From contig NW_002060978.1 in the NCBI RefSeq assembly GCF_000150275.1, positions 1 to 64,000 on the forward strand: a stretch of 64,000 bases of DNA. The letters run 5' to 3'. Below the pieces are notes generated by a model. That model did no database searches. It was not told the origin of the DNA and saw only the letters and a list, made by a program, of their open reading frames with translations. The translations under genes and the position numbers were made by a program. Shown here in pieces: positions 26,170 to 37,922 of the stretch. Origin of the DNA: Trichoplax adhaerens (taxonomy: Eukaryota; Placozoa; Uniplacotomia; Trichoplacea; Trichoplacidae). How positions within the stretch are numbered: the stretch's first letter is position 1; each line of letters begins with the position of its first letter.

Positions 26170-28622
26170 TATGGGTCGCCAATTACAGCGCATAGGTATT
26201 ACCAACGCTCATTTCTTTAATAATAAATATGATTCCAGTAAACAGTGTTACTATAGTTGATTGCCATTTTATAATTTATTATCACTTGCATTATCATAGT
26301 ATATATTTTGGAAAACCTACTTCAAAGTATATCTGGTAAACTTTTATAGGCTCTATAAAGCAGTACTTTAGAAGATTTAATAATGTAATGTAATGGAGAC
26401 TAATTTTCTTCAAAATATACGTGGTTATATTGGAATTAGCTATAATCCGCTTAATCCATTGCATTAATTTAACAATTTGGTCGCTCTATTGCTGCTTTTC
26501 TATCCATACATTTCATATTTTTAATTCAATTTTGATTGTATTTTAATTAATCTATAGTACATTAAAAAATGCGAGTTAGATGTACATATTAGTATCTCAA
26601 TTTCTACATGATCTCGTCTCGGTATTATTCAATTTTACATAACTGACCATGTCCTCTTGTATTATCTATATTTAAGTATTTTACGATCCATACATAATTA
26701 ATTACTTGTACCAGGAGAATAAATCAAATATTTATACAATTTCTCCTTACGTACTTTCTTTGCAACTTTAAACTATTGTGCATCGTAGTAAAATAGCAAA
26801 CCCATGAAAACATCGATTAAGCTGGGCACATTGGACTGTAGTGAGACCGAGATATAGCCAGATAAGCGAATACTCGTTGCGATAGCTTAGACTAACGTTT
26901 GGGATACGATCTAGTGGATAGCAAGGCATGCTACCGGTACCGTATAACAGCTATTTAGTTCAGAATGCAAATCGTGTATAAATATGTAAGAAGATTGCAT
27001 GCTATGATCCGGGCGATATACCTTACACCCTTTAATTCAAATATTTTACAGCAAACTATACATACAACCGATTCCTTTTCATTCCAGCTGATCGTCATTC
27101 AAATCTAATTTACATGGAAATGGATGCTATCGAAGAATACTTGTATATCGGATAGGTGGATCAATTAATTATATTATCGAACACATTCATGCATAGTACT
27201 AAAGGTATTCTATGGCACTACTGCTGCTAAGCAGTTTGTAGTGGAGTGCAATACACAAGTATTGCATAACAAGCAATAAACTGGACTGTATACTATTTTT
27301 CGTCTTATTCTAAATTAAATCACCGTGTGAGATAGGCTAATTAACGTATTAACAATTTCAAGTCAGGGTATATTCTGTACTTACCAATATTTAAGCCTGA
27401 TTTCCTGCTCCGCTTTCTACATTATAAAAGCAATTTTAAAGCAACTAACTAGTTAGTTCTACAAGTTACTGTACACAGTAAACTGGTATGCTTTGCCTAC
27501 AGTATTCTAATTTATCATAGTTATTCAACTATTATGGATCATGTGGTTTATCTACTATGTAACCTCAAAAGATTTACCCACAAACACAAACCTCAATGGA
27601 GAAACGTCAAAGTTACATCATTTTATCCCAACTCTCTTTTTGCAAAGCATTTCAAGATTATCCGATTCAACTCTAATTAGCTTATTGCAGGCATCATAAT
27701 TCTATTGAAACGCACCATCCATAATAGTATTGCGCTACTTTAAAGAACTTGCTTATTAAGTAACTGCCGACTATGCCATTCCTACGTGCCTACGTGATTA
27801 TACGCATGCATATTTATATTAATGTGAAGTAGAATATAAAAAGATAATTATACAATGGATATTCTCTAGTTTAAAGAAATAACCTCCAAAATTAAGAATA
27901 TTACACGGCGGAAATATCGTCATCCTACGTAATTAGAATCCACTAAGTGCTGCTTAGCAGGCGCCATAATATTAAATAATTTTCTTGTATTAGTATGTTG
28001 TCGTGACATTTATATGTTCGAATTTTCTAGCTTACAGTACATAAACGTATGTTTCATATATGCACAGATATAATCCTGAATAAATCAGATATGGAAAGTA
28101 TGATAAACGCTATGCAAAGTACACGTACTATTTTGTGAACCCATAAGCAATAATTTTTACAAGTATGCAACTACTAAAACAAGTATATAATGACATAGCA
28201 ATTTCTACATAAACCTTGTAAAAATAGTTTCTATTAAGTTTCGGCATGCAAAATAGAATATATCACCATTACACATGCAATAAAATTTGAAGTGTTTACA
28301 CTTCTTGTCAAGGTAAAAAACAATTATAAAATGGAAAGGCGTTATAGTATTCATTTAGAGTACACTTTTCTTCATGCAAAATAAAAATATAGTTCTATCT
28401 ATACCAATTCACGTAAAGCAGGTATTTTATATATCGATAGGTTTAGCAGAATCCACTGCAGCTCCATTATGTTATCGATAGTAATTTTCTATAGAATGAA
28501 GTTCATCGAAACAGCCATCACATTTTAGGCGACACCAGAAACTGCGGAGTCATTTTGGCTACAACACTAAATCATGGTAAACCATAATTGGAATAATATG
28601 CTACGAATGTTTAATAGTCAGC
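26170..28622. other. Non-coding spacer between convergent genes
   Basis: This 2.4 kb stretch separates the 3' ends of the frizzled-like gene and the torsin gene. I see AT-rich unique sequence with scattered GTACTGTA-type words (for example near 27468-27480), no coding exon and no clear repeat array. It should contain the 3' untranslated regions of both genes. Confidence 0.55.
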
Positions 28623-29732
28623 TTACATTAAATGGGTTACCTCCCGGTCTGCTATATCACCTACTTTTTTACATCCGTGTTCGGAAAAACTTTTACGGCA
28701 CCTATCAGCATTGACGGTATGAATTTGAGAGTAGATCAATTTAATAAGATCATTTTTACGCTCTGGCTTATCGAGGGTTGACACTTCATGATCTTTCAAC
28801 TTCCTAGTAAGGCTGGCATCAATGCATTGCAGAACATGGGTCATGTCCAACGGGAGGAAAGGGACGAAAGAGCTGACTAAACAATGCTTAACAAATTCGG
28901 ACGAAGCGAAACCCGTACGCGATGTAGAATCGTCGGCCGATGTACCACGGTAACTGATTTTTCTAATGATATCATAAAAATTTTCTGAATCGAAATCGTC
29001 AACCTCGGTTGTTACTGTAAACTGTCTGCAAGCTTCTTCATTGATTTCTCGAGAGGCATAATTACTGGTGAATATAAATATGGTATTTGCATAGCTGACA
29101 TTATCCACGCTACTTTCGTCGAAATACGGAGATAAAGCATCGATGACTCCAGCTTCCAGTTTATCCACTTCTTCGAATAGTACTAGTGGCCTAGTACACG
29201 ATTGCACAAATCTCTTGATTTCTGTCTTGAGTTTGTGTTTCTTACCGTCCATATTAAGATTAGTTAGGAAATCTTTCAGATGAATACGACGAACATATGA
29301 GCTACTTAGACCATTTTTATATAATACTTTAGCAAGTAACTTGGCAACCAAAGTTTTGCCAGTACCAACGCCACCATGAAAAGAGAGAACTAAAGCTTTT
29401 TTCGACGTTTTCTTTGAAATTCTCACTAAATGGCTAGTTAGCATATTCCTGATGATTTTCAAAGCAAGATCTTGTCCGAAAACATGCTGCTTCCATTCCT
29501 TAGTCAACTTTGCCTTGAAAATGTTGGGATCGTGGATAGCCCACTCGGCATTATCGCATTCCTTGAATTGGCAATATGCATATTCTCCAACTTTGTAAGT
29601 AAAAGGAATCGCAACACTCCATCCAACTAACGCAGCTGTAAAAAATTCGCTGTTAACTTGAACGAAGTAATTAGCTGCTAGTAATAGAAGACCAAGGTTG
29701 CAAGAGAAAATGAGTGATCGAGAAAGGTGCAT
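28623..29732 (-). CDS. Torsin-family AAA+ ATPase, intronless
   Basis: This is a single uninterrupted frame of 369 residues. Torsins are ATPases of the endoplasmic reticulum and nuclear envelope that need LAP1/LULL1-type activators. Visible features in order are a hydrophobic N-terminal segment (about 7-25), a second one near 31-46, FGQDLALKII (85-94), Walker A GGVGTGKT (120-127), Walker B region LVLFEEVDKLEAGVIDAL (183-200), sensor 1 FIFTSN (219-224), SFVPFLPLD (288-296) and the torsin-specific GCK sensor 2 (353-355). Length and the GCK motif place it in torsins rather than ClpB/Hsp104. Two residues are unusual. Animal torsins typically have Asn after the Walker A Lys, but here it is Thr. The Walker B DE pair is EE. 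No intron occurs, although every other gene in the window is split, so it may derive from a retrocopy. Confidence 0.93.
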   Translation of the reverse strand: MHLSRSLIFSCNLGLLLLAANYFVQVNSEFFTAALVGWSVAIPFTYKVGEYAYCQFKECDNAEWAIHDPNIFKAKLTKEWKQHVFGQDLALKIIRNMLTSHLVRISKKTSKKALVLSFHGGVGTGKTLVAKLLAKVLYKNGLSSSYVRRIHLKDFLTNLNMDGKKHKLKTEIKRFVQSCTRPLVLFEEVDKLEAGVIDALSPYFDESSVDNVSYANTIFIFTSNYASREINEEACRQFTVTTEVDDFDSENFYDIIRKISYRGTSADDSTSRTGFASSEFVKHCLVSSFVPFLPLDMTHVLQCIDASLTRKLKDHEVSTLDKPERKNDLIKLIYSQIHTVNADRCRKSFSEHGCKKVGDIADREVTHLM

Positions 29733-29979
29733 TCTACTTTCCTTGTTTGCATTCGCTATTGATGCTGTATCTGCGTATTTTAAGCATTAGGATAAATAAA
29801 TTATATAATTATTGGTAGCCTTGACCACTAATAGCGTATTCGCTTTTGAGCAAGTATTACAAACTGGTTATTATACCGTACTAATATTAACTTGTAATCT
29901 GCCTTAAGCCGTCAACAAATGCCGGGAAAACTATTACCTTAACAGCTCATTATGAACATCCATGACCAGTAGACGTTTG

Positions 29980-30500
29980 TATACAGTAAACTGTCAGTAG
30001 TTGCCAAGATTGGCGCCACTTACTACCCTATCTAAACTTAACATTTCTTACTATCTATGATTGCAGGCTCGTACGAATTAACATACTGTACGTCAACTTT
30101 TTACGCGTCGATTATTTCTATCGGCTCCACTGAAAACTAGTGAACAATATAGCTATTGCAATGACAGTTTATGGTTAACATCAACTACGGTGCTTAGACA
30201 ATTTAGTTTAGTACAGTATCCATTGGATATGTGTAGATTAATTATTTGACTTGTTACCCTACCTAAGGATACTTTTCTTACATTATTTACTTTCTATGAT
30301 TGCAGGCTCATACGAATTAACCTGCTTCAATTTAGATTTTTTCAGTACAGCCATTGCATTGGCAGTTCATGGTTAATATCAACTACAGTAGTTGGACAAT
30401 TTCGTACAGTATCCATTGCATACGTGTAAATTAATCATTTTACTTATTACCATACCTAAGGTTACTTTTATTTTCGTTCTATCGATTGGCTGTAGGCTTG
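29980..30500. repeat. Three-copy degenerate tandem repeat, about 190-230 bp
   Basis: Copies start near 29980, 30211 and 30403. Shared blocks in order are a GTACAGTATCCATTG-type block, TTACC.TACCTAAGG.TACTTTT and TCTATGATTGCAGGCTCGTAC. The first two copies also share TACGAATTAAC and a later CAGTT.ATGGTTAA.ATCAACTAC segment. Copies have drifted by substitutions and indels. No coding potential is seen. Confidence 0.8.
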
Positions 30501-30920
30501 TACAAACGCGATCACTTCTTCCAACGAAATGGACGAATAAACGAATCCACATGAAGGAATCTGTTTAAGCGGTGGACAATTGATGATGCTGTATCATACC
30601 GCGATACCGGTGCACAGTACGTTACCGTCTGTACCTCTGTACGTCCGTAGGGTCTCCATTATAGTACTAAGTACTGTACTGTCAGGGACTTTTCCTCTCG
30701 TGTCGCTTACCGATGATTTACAGTATAGTACCATGGACTAATACTGTATTAGTAACTTTAACACAATTTATGTAAATTTAAATAACATATTTACATAAAG
30801 CGTCTTATTTGCAATAGACTGATACAAAATTTGTCTAATTTAGTATTGAAATTGTGCTTTCATATAACTTCAATCGTCGTAGATTTTTTATGAGACATCT
30901 GGTAAGATTTTATGGTCCTA

Positions 30921-31030
30921 TACAGTACAGTACAGTACAGTACAGTACAGTAAAGTACAGTACAGTACAGTACTGTACAGTACAATCTGACCCTAGTGTG
31001 TACTGTACAGTACAGTACAATACTGCACTG
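30921..31030. repeat. CAGTA pentanucleotide array with inverted junctions
   Basis: About eight uninterrupted or near-perfect CAGTA units are followed by a switch to TACTGTAC and further short runs, so the array contains GTAC-centred palindromes. It ends about 120 bases upstream of the neurochondrin start codon. It reads on the minus strand as a Leu-Tyr-Cys-Thr-Val repeat, which is an artefact of the pentamer. Confidence 0.92.
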
Positions 31031-31151
31031 TAAATACTGTAGACTGGATTTGCTGCTGCTCTCACAGGCAGCTAGAAAAGCGGTCGCAACTGAAGGCATC
31101 AGCGATTGATTGAAATGAATTGCAAATCCGAAATATCGACTACCATGCAAA

Positions 31152-34100
31152 ATGAATGAAAATCAACAATCCGACGACGCTTTCCTGAACTGTATTGATT
31201 TATTACAAGCATCGGATAATGATAGCCAAAAATTCGCTGCTCTCTTACTGGTATGTTGACGATAACTATCAAGTCAAAAGGATAAGTCGCTACTTTCAAT
31301 CATACGAGTGTTGAGCTAAATAAGCGCCTAGTATTGTTTGTAAACTACAGAGCATTTTGTAGTGGGCCACCGTGGTAGATGGAGGGCTCAATCTTATCAA
31401 TTGCATTTTAAATGCCTAAAATTCAATCAGTATATGCATCGAGTCAGATAGGATACAAACATCAACTCTCTCATGTTATTGGAGACTATAGTCATGAATA
31501 ATATTTCATCACCGTAAAAGGTAGTGCTTTTGCTAGTATGATAACGGCTAAGGATCGAAGCCTATGTAGCAGACATGATCCAACGACTCTATCGATGTGC
31601 GTTGGAAAAGTTAGCATTTCAGGACCAACATTTTATTTTGTAAGCTAATTTTCAGCAACTGAGTTGATAACGATTTATTTTGAAAGGTTACAAAGTTGAT
31701 ACAATCAGAAAATTTGAATCTTGAGAGCAAGAGAAGACTCTTTTCTGCCATTGGAGTAAACTTTATTATTCGCCTACTAAAGTCTGGTAAGAACTGCAGA
31801 TAGCTTATCGCTGTTGGAGCATTCATTTGTCAATCCTGATAGATTAATAGTCTGTTAAGTGTTAAGCTAATCCTAGATACAAAGTACATCATACACAAAT
31901 ATGCAAACAGCTTGATAAAAATAATAGAACGTCTGCAATAAATAGCTTGAATAGGATGCTCAAATAATTCTATATTTAAATGCAAAGCGAAATCATCCGT
32001 TATAATTATTTATAAACAATATTATTTAAATGTGCGCTTGCAGCTCAAGTTCCATCAGGATGTGATCCAAATATATTTAAGACCTTGGCTGTCACTGTTT
32101 TATCCGCTTTTTGCGATGACGAAGCCATTGTAAGTTAAATTGATGAAATTTCAGCTGCTGCAATCTACATGATGCTGCTGCGTGTATATTATCACAACCA
32201 TGGACGATTATATGTAATTTAGTAGTCTCATGTCACGAGCAATCTGTATCAATGTATCTAATTTGTTCATAATCCAATTGATCTATAGGTGAAAATTAAT
32301 AAATAAGGGAATGATACTAATTTCTATTTGGTAGACCACTTCGCGTAGATTGTAGTTATAATTTAAAGCTCTTTGTATGCATGACTACTCGCAGTTACAA
32401 TTATGTAATGTAAATATTCATTTCTTTATTAGGTTACTGATTCAAGTATGGAGGAGTGTTTGCACCACGTTTTGCACATTGTGGAAAGGTAAAAAATGAA
32501 TTCAATAAAATCAATCTGCTGTATTTACACCAAGAATCCTTAATACCTTATAGTTTCACGTTAACATTTTTTTTGGAAGTACTTCGCAAGGCTTCCAGTC
32601 ACAAGCTGAATGCTATCAATGTTTACATGCTGCTTCATCATATCAAGTTGGGCGTCAGTATTTACTGAAACTTAACGCTATAGAGACGCTGTCAAGGATC
32701 GTTACTAAATGTGAAACTATCAGTGGTGAGTGTAATACCACAACAATTACATAGGCAACTATTCGCTAACACATAGAACGAGCATCGCAATATGATCAGA
32801 AATTCAGCTTTTAGTCAATGGTAATTAGGGCTCATGGTCAAATTGTGATTTTTTCCAATGCTACCTAGAGTCTGAATCACCTCTTCAAATTCTCCTTAAT
32901 CTGTTACACGACTGCAATTTATCTCTGCCCGAACAGAAAGCTTCAGTTACCTCTCTATTAGAATTTTCAAGTCATCAATTTGCTACAAACCACGTATGAA
33001 TAAGAAACATTTACTATTGCTATTGCTATTAAGACGTCCTACTATTCTTTCCAAGCTAACATATATTCATGAATCTAAAATAGGAAAATGAGAAATTTGT
33101 TATCTGTCGAAAGATATCTGCCATTTTGCTAGCAACGAAGGTAATTCTGTAATTTCGTTATATCCTCGTTACTAGATAATCTTAAAATATTACTACATCG
33201 ACTGCTATAGTGACTTACTTGTGACAATGGTTGTGCTTTATTAGTCGTTTAATGAAAATTATTTGAAGAGAGAAATAGCACAGGGAAGCATTTGGATAAT
33301 TGATCATTTTATTTAATATAACGAACAGGGCTGCCAAGATATTCTGGGGCAATCATCCATAAAGTGTATTAGGCAAGGATTGTGGGATATCTTAAGAAGT
33401 AGAGTAGGTATGACTATTAATACGTCTTGATATAGCATTTCAATGTAGGAAAAAGGCGTCTAAAACTCCTGAATTTATATGCAGGTGCGAAGCATCGGGA
33501 GCCAACGTTTGAGCTATGTGCTGAAATGATCCGAAAAATGCAATTTATTTGGATTAAAAGTGACGATTTGCAATATACGTATGTTTTAGGGTTAAGATTA
33601 GAGTTTACATTGATTGCAGAAATTTATCTACTGAAAATATAAAGTTTCTAAAAATGCATATAAAGGTCAAATGATTTACTACGGCGTTGTTGCTTAGGGA
33701 AGAAGATATCAAAATGTTACTGATATTAGTTAACCTAAGCTGTGTGGTAAGGCCAACGTTGCTACTTCTTATGCTTTAATATTGGGTAAACGATAACGCA
33801 TTTAAGAACTTATATGATATATCTTACAATTGATGTAGGAAGTGCAAGTGCAGTTAAAAACTAACGCCCCTGGACAAGTAATTTATTTGTCACTAATCTA
33901 TTACTTCATTAGAATATGTATTGCATTACTGACAAGCCCAATGTTTTTGGCGCTGTAGCTCTTTCTAGATACTTGTATATTATCTAGCTGTTTCTTCATA
34001 ATCGAGTCCTTCATCTCGTGTATTTCTAGCCCAACCGGTAGATAGGAACAGTATTTGCATTGATGTCTTATTAATTTTCGAAAGTAATTCAATAATCTTT

Positions 34101-36825
34101 GCTGGTATTATCTCAAGGGTTTCTAATATTTCTAACCATCTAGATATCGCTAAACAAGTCACTAATGATCATATTATGTATTTACGGCCGATGCTAAATG
34201 AGACATTCATAAGTGTCACTGAATATGTTCAAATGATAACAATGGAGAAGAATTTCTTCAATGTTAGTACTTCATATAATCGTCTTAATAGAGGTTAATG
34301 TCTTGAATTATACCGATTGTAATTGCAGTTTATTCTTACTGTTTCATTTGACGCTATTATTGTCAACTCTATTGCATTACATATAGAAGCCGGAGCCTTT
34401 GTTGATCGCTTGTCTTCGACTATTGGCAGCTTATTTAGCTGAAGATTCTTCATTATCCAATCGGATTTATGAAGTTTTACCCCATATCTTAAAAATATCG
34501 TAAGTACCACAGCTTTATTGGACTGCATATTGAGATCGTGAATATACATACCCAAGATAAATCTTAGCCGTAGCAGACACTTTATGAGTTCTCTATATCT
34601 TATGATATTTTGATACTTAAAGATGCTATTTCGATTTATTTTACAGTTACGTCGAATTTGATCAAGCGACAGCAGAAGGTTGGTATTATAACGATTGAAT
34701 TGCCTTATTTATTACAGGGAAACATGGTATAGATAGATATAATATTGTCGTCATTTGTGTTTATACTAGGTAGTCTACTTGATGATTCGCGTGGAGCATT
34801 ACTAATACGTTTCTATTTGCCGGGCTTGTGTCATTTAACGGCTGAAGAAGATGCTTGTAAAATTATGGCGGATAATGGTGGGATTAGCTTTTTAACCAAA
34901 TACTTTTTGAGAATGTATTCAGATTTTAGCAAGAAAAGGTAACCTGCAGTAGTAATGATTGATCAGTATAAGTACGATGTAGTAAAAAAATAGCAATAAC
35001 ATATTTTTTCATTTGTCGATATCTAAATGGCTACGTTGATGAAGATTACAACGAAATGACAAATCATGCGATATCGAGTTCTTTGAGGTTAGATGTGTTA
35101 AATGCATGATAATATATGTCGTTATCATAGTTTGCTTTATATTTCTAGCACGATTTGCAGTATTGCCTGCGATATCTAAAGGCCATAGTTTTGTTGTTTT
35201 CAGACTACTCTTAAGCTGTTGTGTGGCATTTTCTTGAATATTTCGTTGGTGTATCCGACTGCAATAAGGTCTTGCCCTGAATGTTCAGGAATGTTGACTA
35301 CTATGCTTGTAAATAGTGATGTGGACGGTATGTGATAACTATCGCAGTTTTGTTATATTGCACTAAAATGTATGGGTATAGTATTAGTTAATTAATGGTT
35401 GAATGTTTTTATCCTTATTTTAGTTGATGCAGTGTCTACTACTGTAGCCATTAACATAACTGCTTTAAGTTTTGCTCTAATTGAGTGCAAGGCTAATGCA
35501 AAGGGTAAGTCGCAGAAAGTAAAGTATATTTACTTCAGCTACCTGATTACGTGTAAATGAATTGAAAATTTGTTATCCTTCATCATTATTAAATCAATAA
35601 AGGTGGCATAGATATGATGCCAAATGATACTTTTAAAGCATCTTTAGCGAATAAATTAAATTTCATCGGTTTGGCAACCCCTAATGTTGTATTAAACAGC
35701 AATGATAGACCAAGCAATTGGGAAGAACATGTAGAACTTTGGACTGTTGTAAACAGAGGTATATTAAATAAAATAGTTAAATCGATACCTAATGATGTAC
35801 GCCCTGCAATAAATCTGGAATGCTGTTTGCATGTATGATTTAATCTACTGGTTGTGATGATACTTTGCTAATGCATAACAAGATAGCAGATTTACTTAGC
35901 TTATGATTAGTTTTATTAAATAAAATCCCGCAATTCACGTACTGTATATGTTATAGTGGCAATAGGGATCATATAGATTTCCAGTGTACATATATTCAAG
36001 TTAGTGATTGTAATCTTGCTCTTTCGGATTTTAATAGCATTACTAGGAGTGCTTCGGTTGAATGTAGACTATTACATGGAAATTGTCAATAAATCTACTT
36101 TTTTGCAATCGGTCTATGACTGGACACAAGTCTTATCAGGTAATTATCGATTATTTGATTTGCTACTTTTATCTTTATTGCAGGTCCTTATATACTAACT
36201 CGGGTGTTTCTATTTTTAGTCAGTAACCACATCTATGAACAAAACAATTACATGATTGATTTACTACAAACTGTAGAAGAATTATTTATTTGTTGCATTC
36301 AATGTCGTCATGGATTGAGAACAATACAGAAAATGATTGAACCTAAATCTTGGGCTACAATGATTAGGTAAATAATACGTATAAAATGCTTAATTACAGA
36401 TTTATTGGCTATCTACGGGTACTGCTAGTTATTCTAGACGTCAATCAGGGGAGTTATTGATGAAAAATAGTTATTTTTACCGTTTCTCATAATCCATGGT
36501 TATCTGAATTGTCTTTGAAACTGGAAATTACTAAATTTCTTTACTTGCAATATTTACTTTTCTGCTCGAGCAGTAGTTGATCGGCTACATTTCATTGCAT
36601 AGCACGCCAATGCCAATTTAGAGAAGCACGGTTGTAAATTGTATTTTTGTGAAGAGGTGTTTGAAACGTATTTACAATTTCTAGTAATCAGGTTTATGAA
36701 CTTGATGATGTCTCTATATCCTTAGGTATTCTGTTTAAATGATTTGTTCACTACTTTATGATAGGAATCTCAACATGGCCAGATTGAAAGATTACGTAGA
36801 TATCACTCATGTAAATGTTGACTAA
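31152..36825 (+). CDS. NCDN: Neurochondrin
   Basis: Neurochondrin is a cytoplasmic helical-repeat protein named for neuronal and cartilage functions in vertebrates. Early exons 31152-31250, 31687-31786, 32044-32129, 32433-32488 and one from 32580 join in phase. They read [59 protein letters not shown] and MEECLHHVLHIVER. Vertebrate neurochondrin has the same order ([48 protein letters not shown]). Later, 34768-34940 encodes LIRFYLPGLCHLTAEEDACKIM and LTKYFL, matching the LLLPGWCHLTVEDG region, and 35690-35760 encodes WEEHVELWTVVNRG. The tail near 36220-36370 reads QTVEELFICCIQCRHGLR. The likely last exon gives ATMIRNLNMARLKDYVDITHVNVD and a stop at 36823-36825; this end is less certain. Middle exons (33.3-34.6 kb) are only partly resolved. 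Short open frames on the opposite strand near 33.9-34.5 kb are shadows. Confidence 0.9.
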
Positions 36826-37922
36826 ATACTCACCGTACTCTCTTTGAAAAATATATTGAGCTTTATGTGGACAGCTTCGTTTAGGATCGAACGGTATCAG
36901 TATCTAAAACTGTTTGTTGATGAGGCTACCATTGCGATTATTTATCGCTTCACTAGATAGACTGTATTTTTGTACACTTGGTGATTTGTGATTTCATTAG
37001 GTTCACTAAGAAATAAATTTGAATAACTTTTGTTTTATAATTCTACGGAAATTAATAAAAGTTGTTATGCATATCGAATGAAACGGTAATACGCACGTTT
37101 TGAACAATTTATGTGTCATCCCCTTGTGAAAATTTGCCATGAGTTGGCCACATTATTAAGAAGATCAAGGTGACATTTTACAATAAAATTATTTCAATTA
37201 CTCATCATTTTTATTCCTGGAATACGCATACTTAAAACTTGACAATGTATTGAAATAAGCCATCACTATAATCACTTGTAATTGCACGTGGTTTGATAGG
37301 GAGGAGTGTTAATGCGCTTCAGAGTATAACAAATAGTATTGTATAGGCCACTTAAGAAATTTAATTGCTTGGCCTTAATGAAAAATGCTTATCTCTGAAA
37401 CAACTATAATTGTATAATTAATATTCATTTATAGTGAAGAATGCATAAATACAGTACTGAATATGCATAGCTCTAACAATAACATTTTAATCTATTATAA
37501 AAGGTCAGGATAATCATGCGGAAATGTTTACATAAGCATGAAATTATCCCTTATTACATTAGCCAGAACGTTAAAATTGTTTAATTAAGTTGATACCTTT
37601 GTCTTAAACAATTATTCCTGTAAGGGTGGAGCAATAGGGTGGGTTGTACTGAAGTTATCATTAAGCAGAAACCGCGATCAATTATCGTTCATAACTCCTG
37701 TTCACTTATCGCAGTGGATCGGTAGGAAATTGCTATTAGAAGAATTAGGTGTCGGACAGTTTTCAAGTTATCAATAATTTGAATTAGCTTCTACGTTGAC
37801 AAGATCATTTCTTCAGTGGCTATTGATATTAAAATTCATTGAAAGCCATAATCCTATTTTTGCTATATCGTATTATCTTGCACACTTTATTACCAGTAAA
37901 AAAAGTTGGTAACTGAAGAATT
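36826..37922. other. Spacer before the first mucin gene
   Basis: About 1.1 kb of AT-rich sequence lies between the neurochondrin stop and the mucin start. A possible polyadenylation signal (AATAAA) occurs near 37053. No coding exon or repeat is seen. The right part should hold the mucin promoter. Confidence 0.5.

Larger units (their letters stand above)
29733..31151. other. Divergent spacer between torsin and neurochondrin
   Basis: The two flanking genes are transcribed outward from this 1.4 kb spacer, which therefore should hold both promoters. It is almost wholly repeat-derived: three degenerate tandem copies at 29980-30500 and a CAGTA array at 30921-31030. No coding exon is seen. Confidence 0.65.

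Noticed and set aside
30860-31150. Minus-strand open frame with a Leu-Tyr-Cys-Thr-Val repeat
   Set aside because: It is a translation of the CAGTA pentamer array and has no other support. Similar Tyr/Cys/Val frames at 8098-8414 have the same cause.
32580-32668. Acceptor at 32590 for the fifth neurochondrin exon
   Set aside because: It breaks the reading frame. The AG at 32578-32579 after a T-rich tract keeps phase and gives a continuous helical-repeat sequence.
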